DNA of 61,604 nt from Modicisalibacter sp049808615 (GTDB lineage: Bacteria; Pseudomonadota; Gammaproteobacteria; Pseudomonadales; Halomonadaceae): the NCBI RefSeq assembly GCF_049808615.1, contig NZ_JBNCAN010000027.1:1-61604 (forward strand), in the 5' to 3' direction. The translations under genes and the position numbers were made by a program. Under the pieces are notes generated by a model. That model was not told where the DNA came from. It made no database searches and saw nothing but the letters and a program-made list of their open reading frames with translations. Positions 8,837 to 17,078 of the stretch are shown here, one piece after another (positions within the stretch are counted from its first letter, which is position 1; every line of letters starts with the position of its first letter).

Positions 8837-10120
8837 ATGGCCGACGGCAAAGGCAAAGACAAAGATGAGGGAAAGCTTCTGTACTGCTCGTTCTGTGGCA
8901 AGAACCAGAATGAAGTGCGCAAGCTGATCGCTGGCCCGTCCGTCTATATCTGCGACGAATGTGTCGACCTGTGCAATGACATCATTCGCGAGGAAGTCCT
9001 CGAGGCCGACGCAGAAGGTGACGAGGATCGGCTGCCAGCGCCTCGTGATATTCGCAATACGCTGGATGATTATGTCATCGGCCAGGATCGTGCCAAGATG
9101 GTGCTGTCCGTGGCGGTCTACAATCACTACAAGCGTCTGCGGATGGGATCGAAATCCGACGATGTGGAATTGGGCAAGTCCAATATTCTGTTGATCGGCC
9201 CGACCGGCAGCGGCAAGACGCTACTCGCCGAAACACTGGCGCGGTTACTCAATGTGCCGTTCACCATCGCGGATGCCACGACTCTCACCGAAGCGGGTTA
9301 CGTGGGTGAGGATGTCGAGAACATCATTCAGAAGCTGTTGCAGAAATGCGATTACGATGTGGAAAAGGCCCAGAAAGGCATCGTCTATATCGATGAAATC
9401 GACAAGATTTCGCGCAAATCCGACAACCCTTCCATCACTCGGGATGTGTCCGGGGAGGGTGTACAGCAGGCTCTGCTCAAGCTGATCGAGGGCACCACGG
9501 CGTCAGTACCTCCTCAAGGCGGGCGCAAACATCCGCAACAGGAATTTCTTCAGGTCGACACGGGCAATATCCTGTTCATCGTCGGCGGCGCCTTCGCCGG
9601 TCTGGACAAGGTAATCCGCGATCGTGCCGAGAAAGGTGGAATCGGCTTCAACGCAACGGTCAAGAGCAAGGATTCCAGCAAGGGTGTAGGCGATATATTG
9701 CTCAACGTGGAACCAGAAGACCTGGTCAAGTTTGGCTTGATTCCCGAATTCGTCGGGCGTCTGCCGGTGATCGCTACCTTGACCGAGCTGAGCGAGGACG
9801 CGCTGGTACAGATTCTTACCGAGCCCAAGAACTCGCTGATCAAGCAGTATGCCAAGCTGTTCGACATGGAGCATGTCGAGCTCGACTTCCGCGAGGATGC
9901 ACTGCGTGCGGTGGCGCGCAAGGCCATGGCACGCAAGACTGGCGCTCGCGGTTTGCGCTCCATTCTCGAGTCCGTGCTTCTCGATACCATGTATGAAGTG
10001 CCTTCATTGGATAGTGTGACCAAGGTAGTGATCGACGAATCGGTCATTACCGGTGAGAGTGAACCCTTGCTGATCTACTCCAGTCAGGAGGAGAGCAAGG
10101 TGGCCAACAAGGACGGTTGA
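8837..10120 (+). CDS. clpX: ATP-dependent Clp protease ATP-binding subunit ClpX
   Basis: This AAA+ unfoldase feeds substrates to ClpP. The 427-residue protein has an N-terminal C4 zinc-binding domain (LYCSFCGKN and YICDECVDLC), Walker A GPTGSGKT, pore loop GYVGEDVE, Walker B IVYIDEID and the IGF loop (GGIGFNATV) that docks on ClpP. The sensor and C-terminal domain regions look complete. It lies directly downstream of clpP. Confidence 0.97.
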   Translation: MADGKGKDKDEGKLLYCSFCGKNQNEVRKLIAGPSVYICDECVDLCNDIIREEVLEADAEGDEDRLPAPRDIRNTLDDYVIGQDRAKMVLSVAVYNHYKRLRMGSKSDDVELGKSNILLIGPTGSGKTLLAETLARLLNVPFTIADATTLTEAGYVGEDVENIIQKLLQKCDYDVEKAQKGIVYIDEIDKISRKSDNPSITRDVSGEGVQQALLKLIEGTTASVPPQGGRKHPQQEFLQVDTGNILFIVGGAFAGLDKVIRDRAEKGGIGFNATVKSKDSSKGVGDILLNVEPEDLVKFGLIPEFVGRLPVIATLTELSEDALVQILTEPKNSLIKQYAKLFDMEHVELDFREDALRAVARKAMARKTGARGLRSILESVLLDTMYEVPSLDSVTKVVIDESVITGESEPLLIYSSQEESKVANKDG

Positions 10121-10137
10121 TCGAGTATTGCGTCATA

Positions 10138-10160
10138 GGGGGCTAGCGGCCCCCTTTTCT
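10138..10160 (+). terminator. Intrinsic terminator after clpX
   Basis: GGGGGC and GCCCCC form a stem around a 5-nt loop, followed by TTTTCT. It lies 18 bp after the clpX stop and separates clpPX from lon. Confidence 0.8.
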
Positions 10161-10193
10161 TGTTACAGGACTCGCGTTTAGCGCGCCTTGGTG

Positions 10194-10219
10194 GTTGTAA
10201 AGCGCTTTTTCGCCCCCAT
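10194..10219 (+). promoter_or_regulatory. Candidate sigma-32 heat-shock promoter of lon
   Basis: GTTGTAA (10194-10200), a 13-bp spacer and CCCCAT (10214-10219) match the sigma-32 pattern CTTGAAA-N13/14-CCCCATnT, with the diagnostic C-rich -10. It lies about 65 bp upstream of the lon ATG. Control of lon by RpoH is well known in Enterobacteria; here it is inferred from this match. Confidence 0.55.
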
Positions 10220-10283
10220 CCATAGCGTTATTCAGTTAGCGCTCTTGGCGCATAATCCCCCCGTTTCTTGAGGAGCTTCTGCG

Positions 10284-12692
10284 ATGCAGCAGAATGCCGA
10301 ACAGACGTTTAGCCTGCCCCTTCTTCCGCTGCGGGATGTCGTCGTCTATCCGCAGATGGTCATTCCCTTGTTCGTTGGTCGAGAGAAGTCGATTCAGGCA
10401 CTCGAGGCCGCCATGGAAGCCGATAAGCGCGTGCTGCTTGTGGCGCAACGCGAGGCGGGCCAGGACGATCCAGAGACCAGCGATCTCTTTGCCGTCGGCA
10501 CCGTGGCCGAGATCATGCAACTACTCAAGCTCCCGGATGGCACCGTCAAGGTGTTGATCGAGGGCACCTCTCGCGCCGATGTTCACGAAGTCCAGAGTGT
10601 CGAAGCCGGTTACAGCATCGCCGAGATTGCACTGCGCGAGAGCGAGCCGCTCTCCGAGCGCGAACAGGAATCCCTGGTACGCGTGCTGCTCAATCAATTC
10701 GAGCAGTATGTGAAGCTTTCCAAGAAAGTGCCCAACGAGGTACTCAACTCCCTGCAGGGCATCGAAGATCCGAGTCGCCTCGTCGATACCATTTGCGCGC
10801 ACTTGTCTCTGAAGATCGGTGACAAGCAGGAGTTGCTCGAGATGGATCGGGTGCGTGACCGCATCGAGCACCTGATGGCGTTGATCGAGTCCGAGATCGA
10901 CCTGTTGCAGGTGGAAAAGCGCATTCGCTCCCGGGTCAAGGACCAGATGGAGAAGTCTCAGCGCGAGTACTACCTCAACGAACAGATGAAGGCCATCCAG
11001 AAGGAGATGGGTGAGCTTGAGAATGTGCCCAACGAGGCCGAAAAGTACGAGAAGGCGATCAAGGAGTCCGGCATGCCCAAGGAGGCAGCGGACAAGGCTA
11101 GCCAGGAGCTGGGCAAGCTGAAGATGATGGCGCCTACCTCTGCCGAGGCCACCGTAGTGCGTTCCTATCTCGATTGGCTGATATCGGTCCCTTGGAAGAA
11201 GCGCACCCGGGTCAAGCATGATCTCGCGCATGCGGTGTCGGTGCTCGACGAGGACCATTACGGCCTGGAAGAGGTCAAGGAGCGCATTCTCGAATACCTG
11301 GCCGTGCAGAAGCGCGTCAAGAAGCTCAAGGGGCCAGTACTGTGCCTGGTAGGGCCGCCCGGGGTGGGCAAGACGTCACTTGGACAGTCCATCGCGCGAG
11401 CGACCAACCGCAAGTATGTGCGTCTTGCTCTTGGCGGCGTGCGGGACGAATCCGAGATTCGTGGTCACCGTCGTACTTATATCGGTTCCTTGCCCGGCAA
11501 GATGATTCAGCGCATGAGCAAGGCGGGGGTCCGCAATCCGCTATTCCTGCTCGATGAGATCGACAAGATCGGCATGGATCATCGCGGCGATCCTTCCTCT
11601 GCGTTGCTCGAAGTGCTCGATCCGGAGCAGAACAACACCTTCAGTGACCATTATCTGGAGCTGGATTACGATCTCTCGGATGTCATGTTCATTTGCACCG
11701 CCAACTCGATGAATATCCCTGGGCCACTATTGGACCGCATGGAGATCATTCGGCTTCCAGGCTATACCGAGGACGAAAAGCTGGCCATCGCCAATCGCTA
11801 CCTGGTATCCAAGCAGCTCAAGGCAAATGGCTTGAAAGAAGATGAGCTGAGCTTCTCCGATGACGCCGTAATGGAGATCATCCGTTATTACACCCGCGAA
11901 GCCGGGGTGCGCGAACTCGAACGCCAGATCGCCAAGGTGTGTCGCAAGGTCCTGCGCGAGCGCGTCGAGCAGGAAAGCCAGGAGGGCGCCTTGGCGCCAC
12001 GTGTACTGGCTGCTGCGGATATCGAGGCCTATGCCGGGGTGCGCCGCTACAGCTATGGCCTGGCGGACATGGAGCACCAGGTGGGACGTGTCACTGGCTT
12101 GGCATGGACGTCCGTTGGTGGCGAGCTGCTGAACATCGAGTCGGTGGTAACGCCGGGTAAGGGACGAGTACACAAGACCGGTTCCCTGGGGGATGTCATG
12201 AAGGAGTCGGTGGACGCCGCCCATACCGTGGTGCGTGCCCGAGCGGTGGCCATGGGGATCGATCCCGAGCGCTTCGAAAAGGAAGACCTGCATATCCACG
12301 TCCCCGAGGGCGCCACGCCCAAGGACGGTCCTAGCGCGGGCATTGCCATGGTCACTGCCATGGTGTCGGCCTATATCGAGCGGCCGATTCGTTGCGATGT
12401 GGCGATGACCGGGGAGGTCAACCTGCGTGGCGAGGTCATGCCCATTGGAGGGCTCAAGGAGAAATTGCTGGCTGCTCGGCGCGGTGGTATAAAGACGGTG
12501 CTCATTCCAGAAGAGAATCGTCGCGATCTCAAGGAAGTGCCGGATAATATCAAGGATGCACTTGATATCCATCCGGTGCACTGGATAGATGAGGTTCTTG
12601 ATCTCGCACTGGTGAATAATACGGATGCTAATGGTGACGATAATCGCTCGGACGAAACCGCGCCTTCCAGTTCGATAATGAGTACTCATTAA
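10284..12692 (+). CDS. lon: ATP-dependent protease Lon
   Basis: Lon is a cytoplasmic AAA+ serine protease that degrades misfolded and regulatory proteins. The 802-residue protein has the N-terminal LON substrate-binding domain (FSLPLLPLRDVVVYPQMVIP), a coiled-coil middle, Walker A GPPGVGKTSLGQ, Walker B LFLLDEIDKIG, and a C-terminal peptidase domain. The catalytic Ser is in PKDGPSAGIAM and the Lys in GGLKEKLLAA. The length is that of bacterial LonA. The tail after residue 780 is polar, of low complexity and not conserved. Confidence 0.97.
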   Translation: MQQNAEQTFSLPLLPLRDVVVYPQMVIPLFVGREKSIQALEAAMEADKRVLLVAQREAGQDDPETSDLFAVGTVAEIMQLLKLPDGTVKVLIEGTSRADVHEVQSVEAGYSIAEIALRESEPLSEREQESLVRVLLNQFEQYVKLSKKVPNEVLNSLQGIEDPSRLVDTICAHLSLKIGDKQELLEMDRVRDRIEHLMALIESEIDLLQVEKRIRSRVKDQMEKSQREYYLNEQMKAIQKEMGELENVPNEAEKYEKAIKESGMPKEAADKASQELGKLKMMAPTSAEATVVRSYLDWLISVPWKKRTRVKHDLAHAVSVLDEDHYGLEEVKERILEYLAVQKRVKKLKGPVLCLVGPPGVGKTSLGQSIARATNRKYVRLALGGVRDESEIRGHRRTYIGSLPGKMIQRMSKAGVRNPLFLLDEIDKIGMDHRGDPSSALLEVLDPEQNNTFSDHYLELDYDLSDVMFICTANSMNIPGPLLDRMEIIRLPGYTEDEKLAIANRYLVSKQLKANGLKEDELSFSDDAVMEIIRYYTREAGVRELERQIAKVCRKVLRERVEQESQEGALAPRVLAAADIEAYAGVRRYSYGLADMEHQVGRVTGLAWTSVGGELLNIESVVTPGKGRVHKTGSLGDVMKESVDAAHTVVRARAVAMGIDPERFEKEDLHIHVPEGATPKDGPSAGIAMVTAMVSAYIERPIRCDVAMTGEVNLRGEVMPIGGLKEKLLAARRGGIKTVLIPEENRRDLKEVPDNIKDALDIHPVHWIDEVLDLALVNNTDANGDDNRSDETAPSSSIMSTH

Positions 12693-12755
12693 AGCCGCCA
12701 TTGTATATTGCCATATGTCAAACGTTGAAATGGCGCGGGTTTGCGCCTTAGTTGC

Positions 12756-12785
12756 TTGACATGAGTTTTACGGCATTGCTATAAA
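12756..12785 (+). promoter_or_regulatory. Strong promoter of the HU gene
   Basis: A consensus TTGACA at 12756-12761 and TATAAA at 12780-12785 are separated by 18 bp, about 80 bp upstream of the HU start. No terminator is obvious after lon, so readthrough is possible, but this promoter should dominate. Confidence 0.75.
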
Positions 12786-12867
12786 TTGCGTTTTACTGTG
12801 ATGGTGCTAGTTGTCTAAAACAAAGCATTTAATTCCAGTAATTCTTGAAACAGTCAAGGGGTGAAAA

Positions 12868-13140
12868 GTGAATAAATCTGAGCTGATCGAAGCTATCGCA
12901 GCATCTGCCGATATTCCCAAGGCGGCGGCGGGTCGTGCACTGGATGCGATGATCGAGTCTGTCACCGACAGCTTGAAGAAAGGTGATTCCGTCGCCCTGG
13001 TTGGGTTCGGAACGTTCACTGTCAAGGAACGCGCTGCACGTACTGGCCGTAACCCGCAGACAGGCAAGCCGATCAACATCAGTGCGGCCAAGGTGCCTAG
13101 CTTCAAGGCAGGCAAGGCTCTCAAGGATTCGGTCAATTAA
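12868..13140 (+). CDS. hupB: DNA-binding protein HU (beta type)
   Basis: This 90-residue nucleoid protein bends DNA as a dimer. The family signature GFGTFTVKERAARTGRNPQTG, with the arm tip RNPQTG, is intact. The start is a GTG at 12868, read as MNKSELIEAI and supported by an AAGGGG ribosome-binding site just upstream. Its place after lon is conserved in gammaproteobacteria and favours hupB. Confidence 0.95.
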   Translation: MNKSELIEAIAASADIPKAAAGRALDAMIESVTDSLKKGDSVALVGFGTFTVKERAARTGRNPQTGKPINISAAKVPSFKAGKALKDSVN

Positions 13141-13263
13141 GAGTTGGTGTTCAGGGGTGAGCGCAGCATTCATCTGGCGGTGATTTCACAGTGCCATTGG
13201 TCGACACATGGCAGTCAACATGCTCACCTTGTCACCCGTAGTCACTCATGACCTCCAGGCCAG

Positions 13264-13292
13264 GCGTATCGTGTAAGCGATACGCTTTTTTA
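13264..13292 (+). terminator. Intrinsic terminator between hupB and ppiD
   Basis: GCGTATCG and CGATACGC form a perfect 8-bp stem with a 6-nt loop, followed by a T-run (TTTTTT). It ends about 30 bp before the ppiD ATG, so ppiD expression depends on readthrough or on a promoter inside the hairpin region. Confidence 0.85.
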
Positions 13293-13321
13293 TTATTTCG
13301 TCTACAGCATCCGAGGTTAGC

Positions 13322-15157
13322 ATGCTGCAACAAATCCGTGATCGCTCCCAGAGCTGGATCGCCAAGATCATCGTCGGTGCCGTGGTCGTCGCGCTTGCGC
13401 TTTTTGGCATCGAATCCGTGGTGGGGCTATTCACCAGTGGCGCTGACGACGTTGTCGAAGTCAATGGCGAGCCCATCACCCGGCAACAGATCGAGATGGA
13501 GGTTCAGCGTGGCATTCGCTCGGGCCAGGTCCCCCCGGAGCAGGAGCGCCAGTTACGCAACCAGGTCACTGAGCAGTTGGTGACGCTCGAGCTGCTCGAT
13601 CAGTACATTGCCAAGGGCGGCATGCATGTCTCGGACCAGCAGCTCGATCAAGTGATCGTCAATCGTCGCGAGTTCCAGGATCAAAATGGCGATTTTTCTA
13701 CCGAACTGTTTCGCAACCGTCTCGCCAGCGCGGGATATACACCACTCTCATTTCGTCAGCAACTCAAGAACGATCTCATGCGTCAGCAGTTGCAGCAGGG
13801 CCTGACGAACAGCGATTTCTTGCTGAATAGCGAGCGTCACCGACTCGCCGAACTGCAGAATCAGACGCGCAGCTTTCGCTATCATGTGCTCGAGCCGCAA
13901 GACATCGATGCCGAGATCGATATCACCGACGCCGATATCCAATCCTATTATGATGCGCACCAACCGGAATTTCGCCGCCCGGAAGAGGTCCGCTTGAACT
14001 ATGTCATCCTCGATCAGGCGGATCTCGCCGATAGCATCGATATCGACGATCAGGCGCTACGCAAGGCCTACGCCGGGCGTCAACGCAACGCCGAGCGACG
14101 CGTATCGCACATCATGATCACCTACGGTGACCAACGCTCCGAGCAGGAAGCACGCCAGCGTCTTGAAAAGGCTCGCGAGCGTCTGCAGCAAGGGGATGAC
14201 TTTGCGGATCTGGCCGCGGAGTACTCGGATGACGAGACAACCGCCGATGACCAGGGCGATCTCGGATTCATCAGCCGTGGTTTCTTCGATGAAGCGTTTG
14301 AAGAAGCTGCCTATTCGCTCAAGCCGGGTCAGGTCTCGGATATCGTCGAGACGAACAACGGCCTGCATTTGATCAAGGTGACGGAGCTGGACCTGCCCCC
14401 TTTCGAGGAGATGCGCGATACGCTACGTCAAGAACTGGCATTGGAACAGGCCGGTGATCGTTTCAATGAACAGGCCCAGCGCCTCATCGATGAGAGTTTT
14501 GCCGCGGATGATCTGGCCAGTGTCGCCGAGGATCTCGGGCTTGAACTCCAGCACAGCGACTGGGTGTCTCGCGAGGGGACCGAGGGCGTGCTGGCAGAAC
14601 CGGGGGTAATGGCGGCGGCCTTCGAACCGGACGTGCTCAACGAAGGCTATAATAGCGAGGTGATCGAGCTCGACGAGCAGCGGCGCATGGTATTGCGGGT
14701 AGCCGAACACCGCGAGGCAACGACCTTGCCGCTGTCCGAGGTGCGTGCCCAGGTACGTGAGCAGGTCAAGGCGAACAAAAGGCGTGATGCCCTGCGCGAT
14801 CGCGCCAAGGAACTCGCGGCGGCATTGAAAAATGGTCGCAAGCCTGAGCTCGAATGGCAAGAGGCGGATCAGGTGTCGCGTCAGGGGACACAGGAAGCGG
14901 GTACAGATATCCCGGAGCCGGTGTTGGACATGGCCTTCAAGCTGCCCAAGCCTGAGGAGGGCAGTGTCTACGGTCAAGCCGCGGTCGGTGAAGGCGTTGC
15001 CTTGATTGCACTGACCGACGTCACGACGGGTGACCAGGCCGCCGACTCCCAGATCAACGCATTCGCTAGCCAGCTGACCGAGCGGCTCAGGGCTCAGGCA
15101 GCGGTGGAAGGACTGCTGGAAACGCTGCGTGCCGAGGCCGATATCGAGCGGCTTTGA
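13322..15157 (+). CDS. ppiD: Periplasmic folding chaperone PpiD (SurA/parvulin family)
   Basis: PpiD is anchored in the inner membrane with its body in the periplasm, near the Sec translocon. The 611-residue protein starts with a short cytoplasmic tail and one membrane segment at about residues 15-35 (IIVGAVVVALALFGIESVVG). A SurA-N-like region follows, then a parvulin domain at about 255-360 (RRVSHIMITYG, GDLGFISRG, GQVSDIVETNNGLHLIKV) and a second SurA-like C-terminal part. Its length fits E. coli PpiD (623). Confidence 0.93.
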   Translation: MLQQIRDRSQSWIAKIIVGAVVVALALFGIESVVGLFTSGADDVVEVNGEPITRQQIEMEVQRGIRSGQVPPEQERQLRNQVTEQLVTLELLDQYIAKGGMHVSDQQLDQVIVNRREFQDQNGDFSTELFRNRLASAGYTPLSFRQQLKNDLMRQQLQQGLTNSDFLLNSERHRLAELQNQTRSFRYHVLEPQDIDAEIDITDADIQSYYDAHQPEFRRPEEVRLNYVILDQADLADSIDIDDQALRKAYAGRQRNAERRVSHIMITYGDQRSEQEARQRLEKARERLQQGDDFADLAAEYSDDETTADDQGDLGFISRGFFDEAFEEAAYSLKPGQVSDIVETNNGLHLIKVTELDLPPFEEMRDTLRQELALEQAGDRFNEQAQRLIDESFAADDLASVAEDLGLELQHSDWVSREGTEGVLAEPGVMAAAFEPDVLNEGYNSEVIELDEQRRMVLRVAEHREATTLPLSEVRAQVREQVKANKRRDALRDRAKELAAALKNGRKPELEWQEADQVSRQGTQEAGTDIPEPVLDMAFKLPKPEEGSVYGQAAVGEGVALIALTDVTTGDQAADSQINAFASQLTERLRAQAAVEGLLETLRAEADIERL

Positions 15158-15185
15158 GCGACAGCGCCTGCTTCGATCATGATCC

Positions 15186-15212
15186 GAGCGCGGCCTTGCC
15201 GCGCTCTTTTTT
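15186..15212 (+). terminator. Intrinsic terminator after ppiD
   Basis: GAGCGCGG and CCGCGCTC form an 8-bp stem with a 5-nt loop followed by TTTTTT. It lies between the convergent ppiD and ykgJ-like genes; the T-run serves the plus strand. Confidence 0.85.
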
Positions 15213-15215
15213 ATC

Positions 15216-15500
15216 TCAAGTCGCCACTTCCAGGGCAGCGATTCTACGCAAGGCGTCGTCTCGATGGCTCCCGCAGAGTTCTTTGTCGTAGTCAAAACGT
15301 CGGCACACGGCTGGACGGCGTGGATCGCCGAACAAGCGGCATAAATTGAGCGAGTCGAGCTGGACGCAGCGTGCTCCAGCGGGCTTGCCCCCAGGCATCC
15401 CAGGGATAGCTGAGCTGATCGATGGCGCTATACAACAGGCACCACAGCCGGGGCGGCATCCGGTGCCATCGCTCTGCGTTGTCATGCTGTGATCGCTCAT
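15216..15500 (-). CDS. ykgJ: YkgJ-family cysteine-cluster protein
   Basis: This 94-residue protein resembles E. coli YkgJ: it has CRPGCGACCIAPSISS, then PGMPGGKPAGARCVQLD, and further cysteines in NLCRLFG, AVCRRF and ELCG. The conserved cysteines suggest metal or Fe-S binding, but the function of the family is unproven. The ATG at 15500 overlaps the upstream gene's TGA as ATGA, so the two are translationally coupled. A longer frame upstream lies inside that gene and is unlikely to be used. Confidence 0.85.
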   Translation of the reverse strand: MSDHSMTTQSDGTGCRPGCGACCIAPSISSAIPGMPGGKPAGARCVQLDSLNLCRLFGDPRRPAVCRRFDYDKELCGSHRDDALRRIAALEVAT

Positions 15501-16354
15501 GCACTCGCCTCGGCTATAGCTCCCTTGCCGATGCCTTCGAAGGCCTGTACGCGCACAGTCTGGCCGCAATCCCGCGCTATCTGATCAGCCAGCCAAGCGG
15601 CGATATGCTCGATGCTGGTCGATACGGGGAGTATCTCGCAGCGTTCCCGAGGCAGACGGAGCAGGAAGCGTCCTTGTTCAGCGCGATATCCCAGCGTTAA
15701 CCGATCGCTGGATTGTTTACCTCCACTCTTTGCAGAATCCTCCAGGATGTCAGCGGTATCCACCAGATAGCGATCATTCAGGCGTTGTGCCCAGCGAGCC
15801 TCCAGCTCCGGTTGCCGTTCTCCGTTGCACCAGATATGCAATCTCGAACGATGGCCATGAGCAATGCGCTGATCGTTGCCAGTATGGAGTTTGAGTCCGT
15901 GACTGAAGGTATAAGCCGCTTCATCGATGAGTTCCTCATGCAGGCTCAGTCGAATGCCAAGAACACGAGGCGGCGGCAATCGCGAAAGTGCCTCGCTGTA
16001 ATGAGCTGCGAGGCGTTCCAGACTGATCCCGCTCCAGGGCAGTAGAGTGAACGCCTGCCTCGGCGCCTTTATTTCCATGGCGTAGGGTAACGTCGTCCGA
16101 ACACATAGACCCTCCGCACATTCCTGCACGCTCAACTGAGGCGCTCGAGTGGGTACAAGGAGCGTTTGATTCATGCTGGCGTTCAGCCGAGATTGGATCC
16201 AGGACGCCACATGATCAGAGTCGAACAGCACTCCATCTTCACCGAGTTCACCGATGAATTCGGCATCGACTCTCCAACTGGCGCCAATCAATCCCCGCTG
16301 CGAACACCATAGTGAAACATCAAGTTTCGTCAGATCATTGACGAAAAGCGTCAT
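15497..16354 (-). CDS. Two-domain 6-pyruvoyl-tetrahydropterin synthase/QueD-like protein
   Basis: At 285 residues this is about twice the length of QueD. The N-terminal half begins FVNDLTKLDVSLWCSQRGLI, and the C-terminal half contains HGLKLHTGNDQRIAHGHRSR. The latter resembles the family zinc-binding pattern (HAHRL...LHGHxYR). The two halves look like tandem PTPS-like folds, possibly with only one complete metal site. A pterin or 7-carboxy-deazaguanine role is an inference from fold only. It is coupled to the ykgJ-like gene, an arrangement I cannot explain. Its ATG follows a GGAG ribosome-binding site. Confidence 0.75.
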   Translation of the reverse strand: MTLFVNDLTKLDVSLWCSQRGLIGASWRVDAEFIGELGEDGVLFDSDHVASWIQSRLNASMNQTLLVPTRAPQLSVQECAEGLCVRTTLPYAMEIKAPRQAFTLLPWSGISLERLAAHYSEALSRLPPPRVLGIRLSLHEELIDEAAYTFSHGLKLHTGNDQRIAHGHRSRLHIWCNGERQPELEARWAQRLNDRYLVDTADILEDSAKSGGKQSSDRLTLGYRAEQGRFLLRLPRERCEILPVSTSIEHIAAWLADQIARDCGQTVRVQAFEGIGKGAIAEASA

Positions 16355-16667
16355 TGAAGGATCTCCAGGATCTCGTGCGTTGGAAGCCTGCCCAGGGGCT
16401 CTTGCCGTGTCAATCAGAAGGCATCATGCACATTGAGTGTGCTCGCAGTCCTTTTAAAGCAAAAGGCAATATCATGATTGCAACGTGATGGCCGAAGGTT
16501 GCGCATTGTACTCATTAGATGCGGGGCGCGGCCAGATATGCCTTGAGTGCAAAAGGTCGTTGGCCTTGCCAAAAACCATGACGCTGTCTAAGCCATGGTG
16601 GGGCTGGTACTAGGCGATGGCTAACGTTACTCTCGTGTCAGCCTTTTATTGTCAATCAGGAATGCGC
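16355..16667. other. Intergenic region between divergent genes
   Basis: No gene is supported over these 313 bp. It contains a small inverted repeat GCACA-N5-TGTGC at 16427-16441 and must hold promoters for the PTPS-like gene (minus) and the SRPBCC gene (plus). I could not pick either with confidence. Confidence 0.4.
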
Positions 16668-17078
16668 ATGGCGACCATCGAACATAGTGCGGTGTTGCAC
16701 GCCCCACCGGAGAGGGTTTTTGCCTTGCTTGAGCAGGTCGAAAACTTTTCTGATTATTCCGATCACATCAAAAAGGTAGAGTCACTCGGGGGACACCGTT
16801 ACCGCTGGCATATCCATGCCGTGGGAATGGATTGGAGTTTTGACGTCAAGGTGACGGAGATCAGGCCGCCAGAGGTGCTGGCCTGGGAGTCGATAAACGG
16901 GGTACACAATAGTGGGCGCTATGACCTGCTTGCCGTGCCGGAAGGTACAAGGGTGCGTCTCACCGTCGAGTATCAGATTCGCAATCGCCTGGTGAACAAG
17001 GCGGTCAACAAGGCAGCGGGTCCGCTGATCAATCAAGTGAGCCGACAGATCCTTGAGCGCGTCGAGGCGCGTTTATAG
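16668..17078 (+). CDS. SRPBCC (START/polyketide-cyclase-like) ligand-binding protein
   Basis: The 136-residue protein beginning MATIEHSAVLHAPPERVFAL has the usual SRPBCC opening (hydrophobic strand, then APPERVFALLEQVENFSDY) and a C-terminal helix (NKAAGPLINQVSRQILERVE). These helix-grip domains bind hydrophobic ligands; no specific role can be read here. The ATG at 16668 was chosen because AGGA lies 6 bp upstream; a nearby ATG at 16662 and a longer frame from 16617 are less well supported. It is convergent with the HDOD-GGDEF gene, with which it overlaps by 6 bp. Confidence 0.75.
   Translation: MATIEHSAVLHAPPERVFALLEQVENFSDYSDHIKKVESLGGHRYRWHIHAVGMDWSFDVKVTEIRPPEVLAWESINGVHNSGRYDLLAVPEGTRVRLTVEYQIRNRLVNKAVNKAAGPLINQVSRQILERVEARL

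Noticed and set aside
11727..12701. A 324-codon minus-strand frame opposite the lon 3' end
   Set aside because: It is a mirror of the Lon protease domain with no domain or ribosome-binding site of its own.
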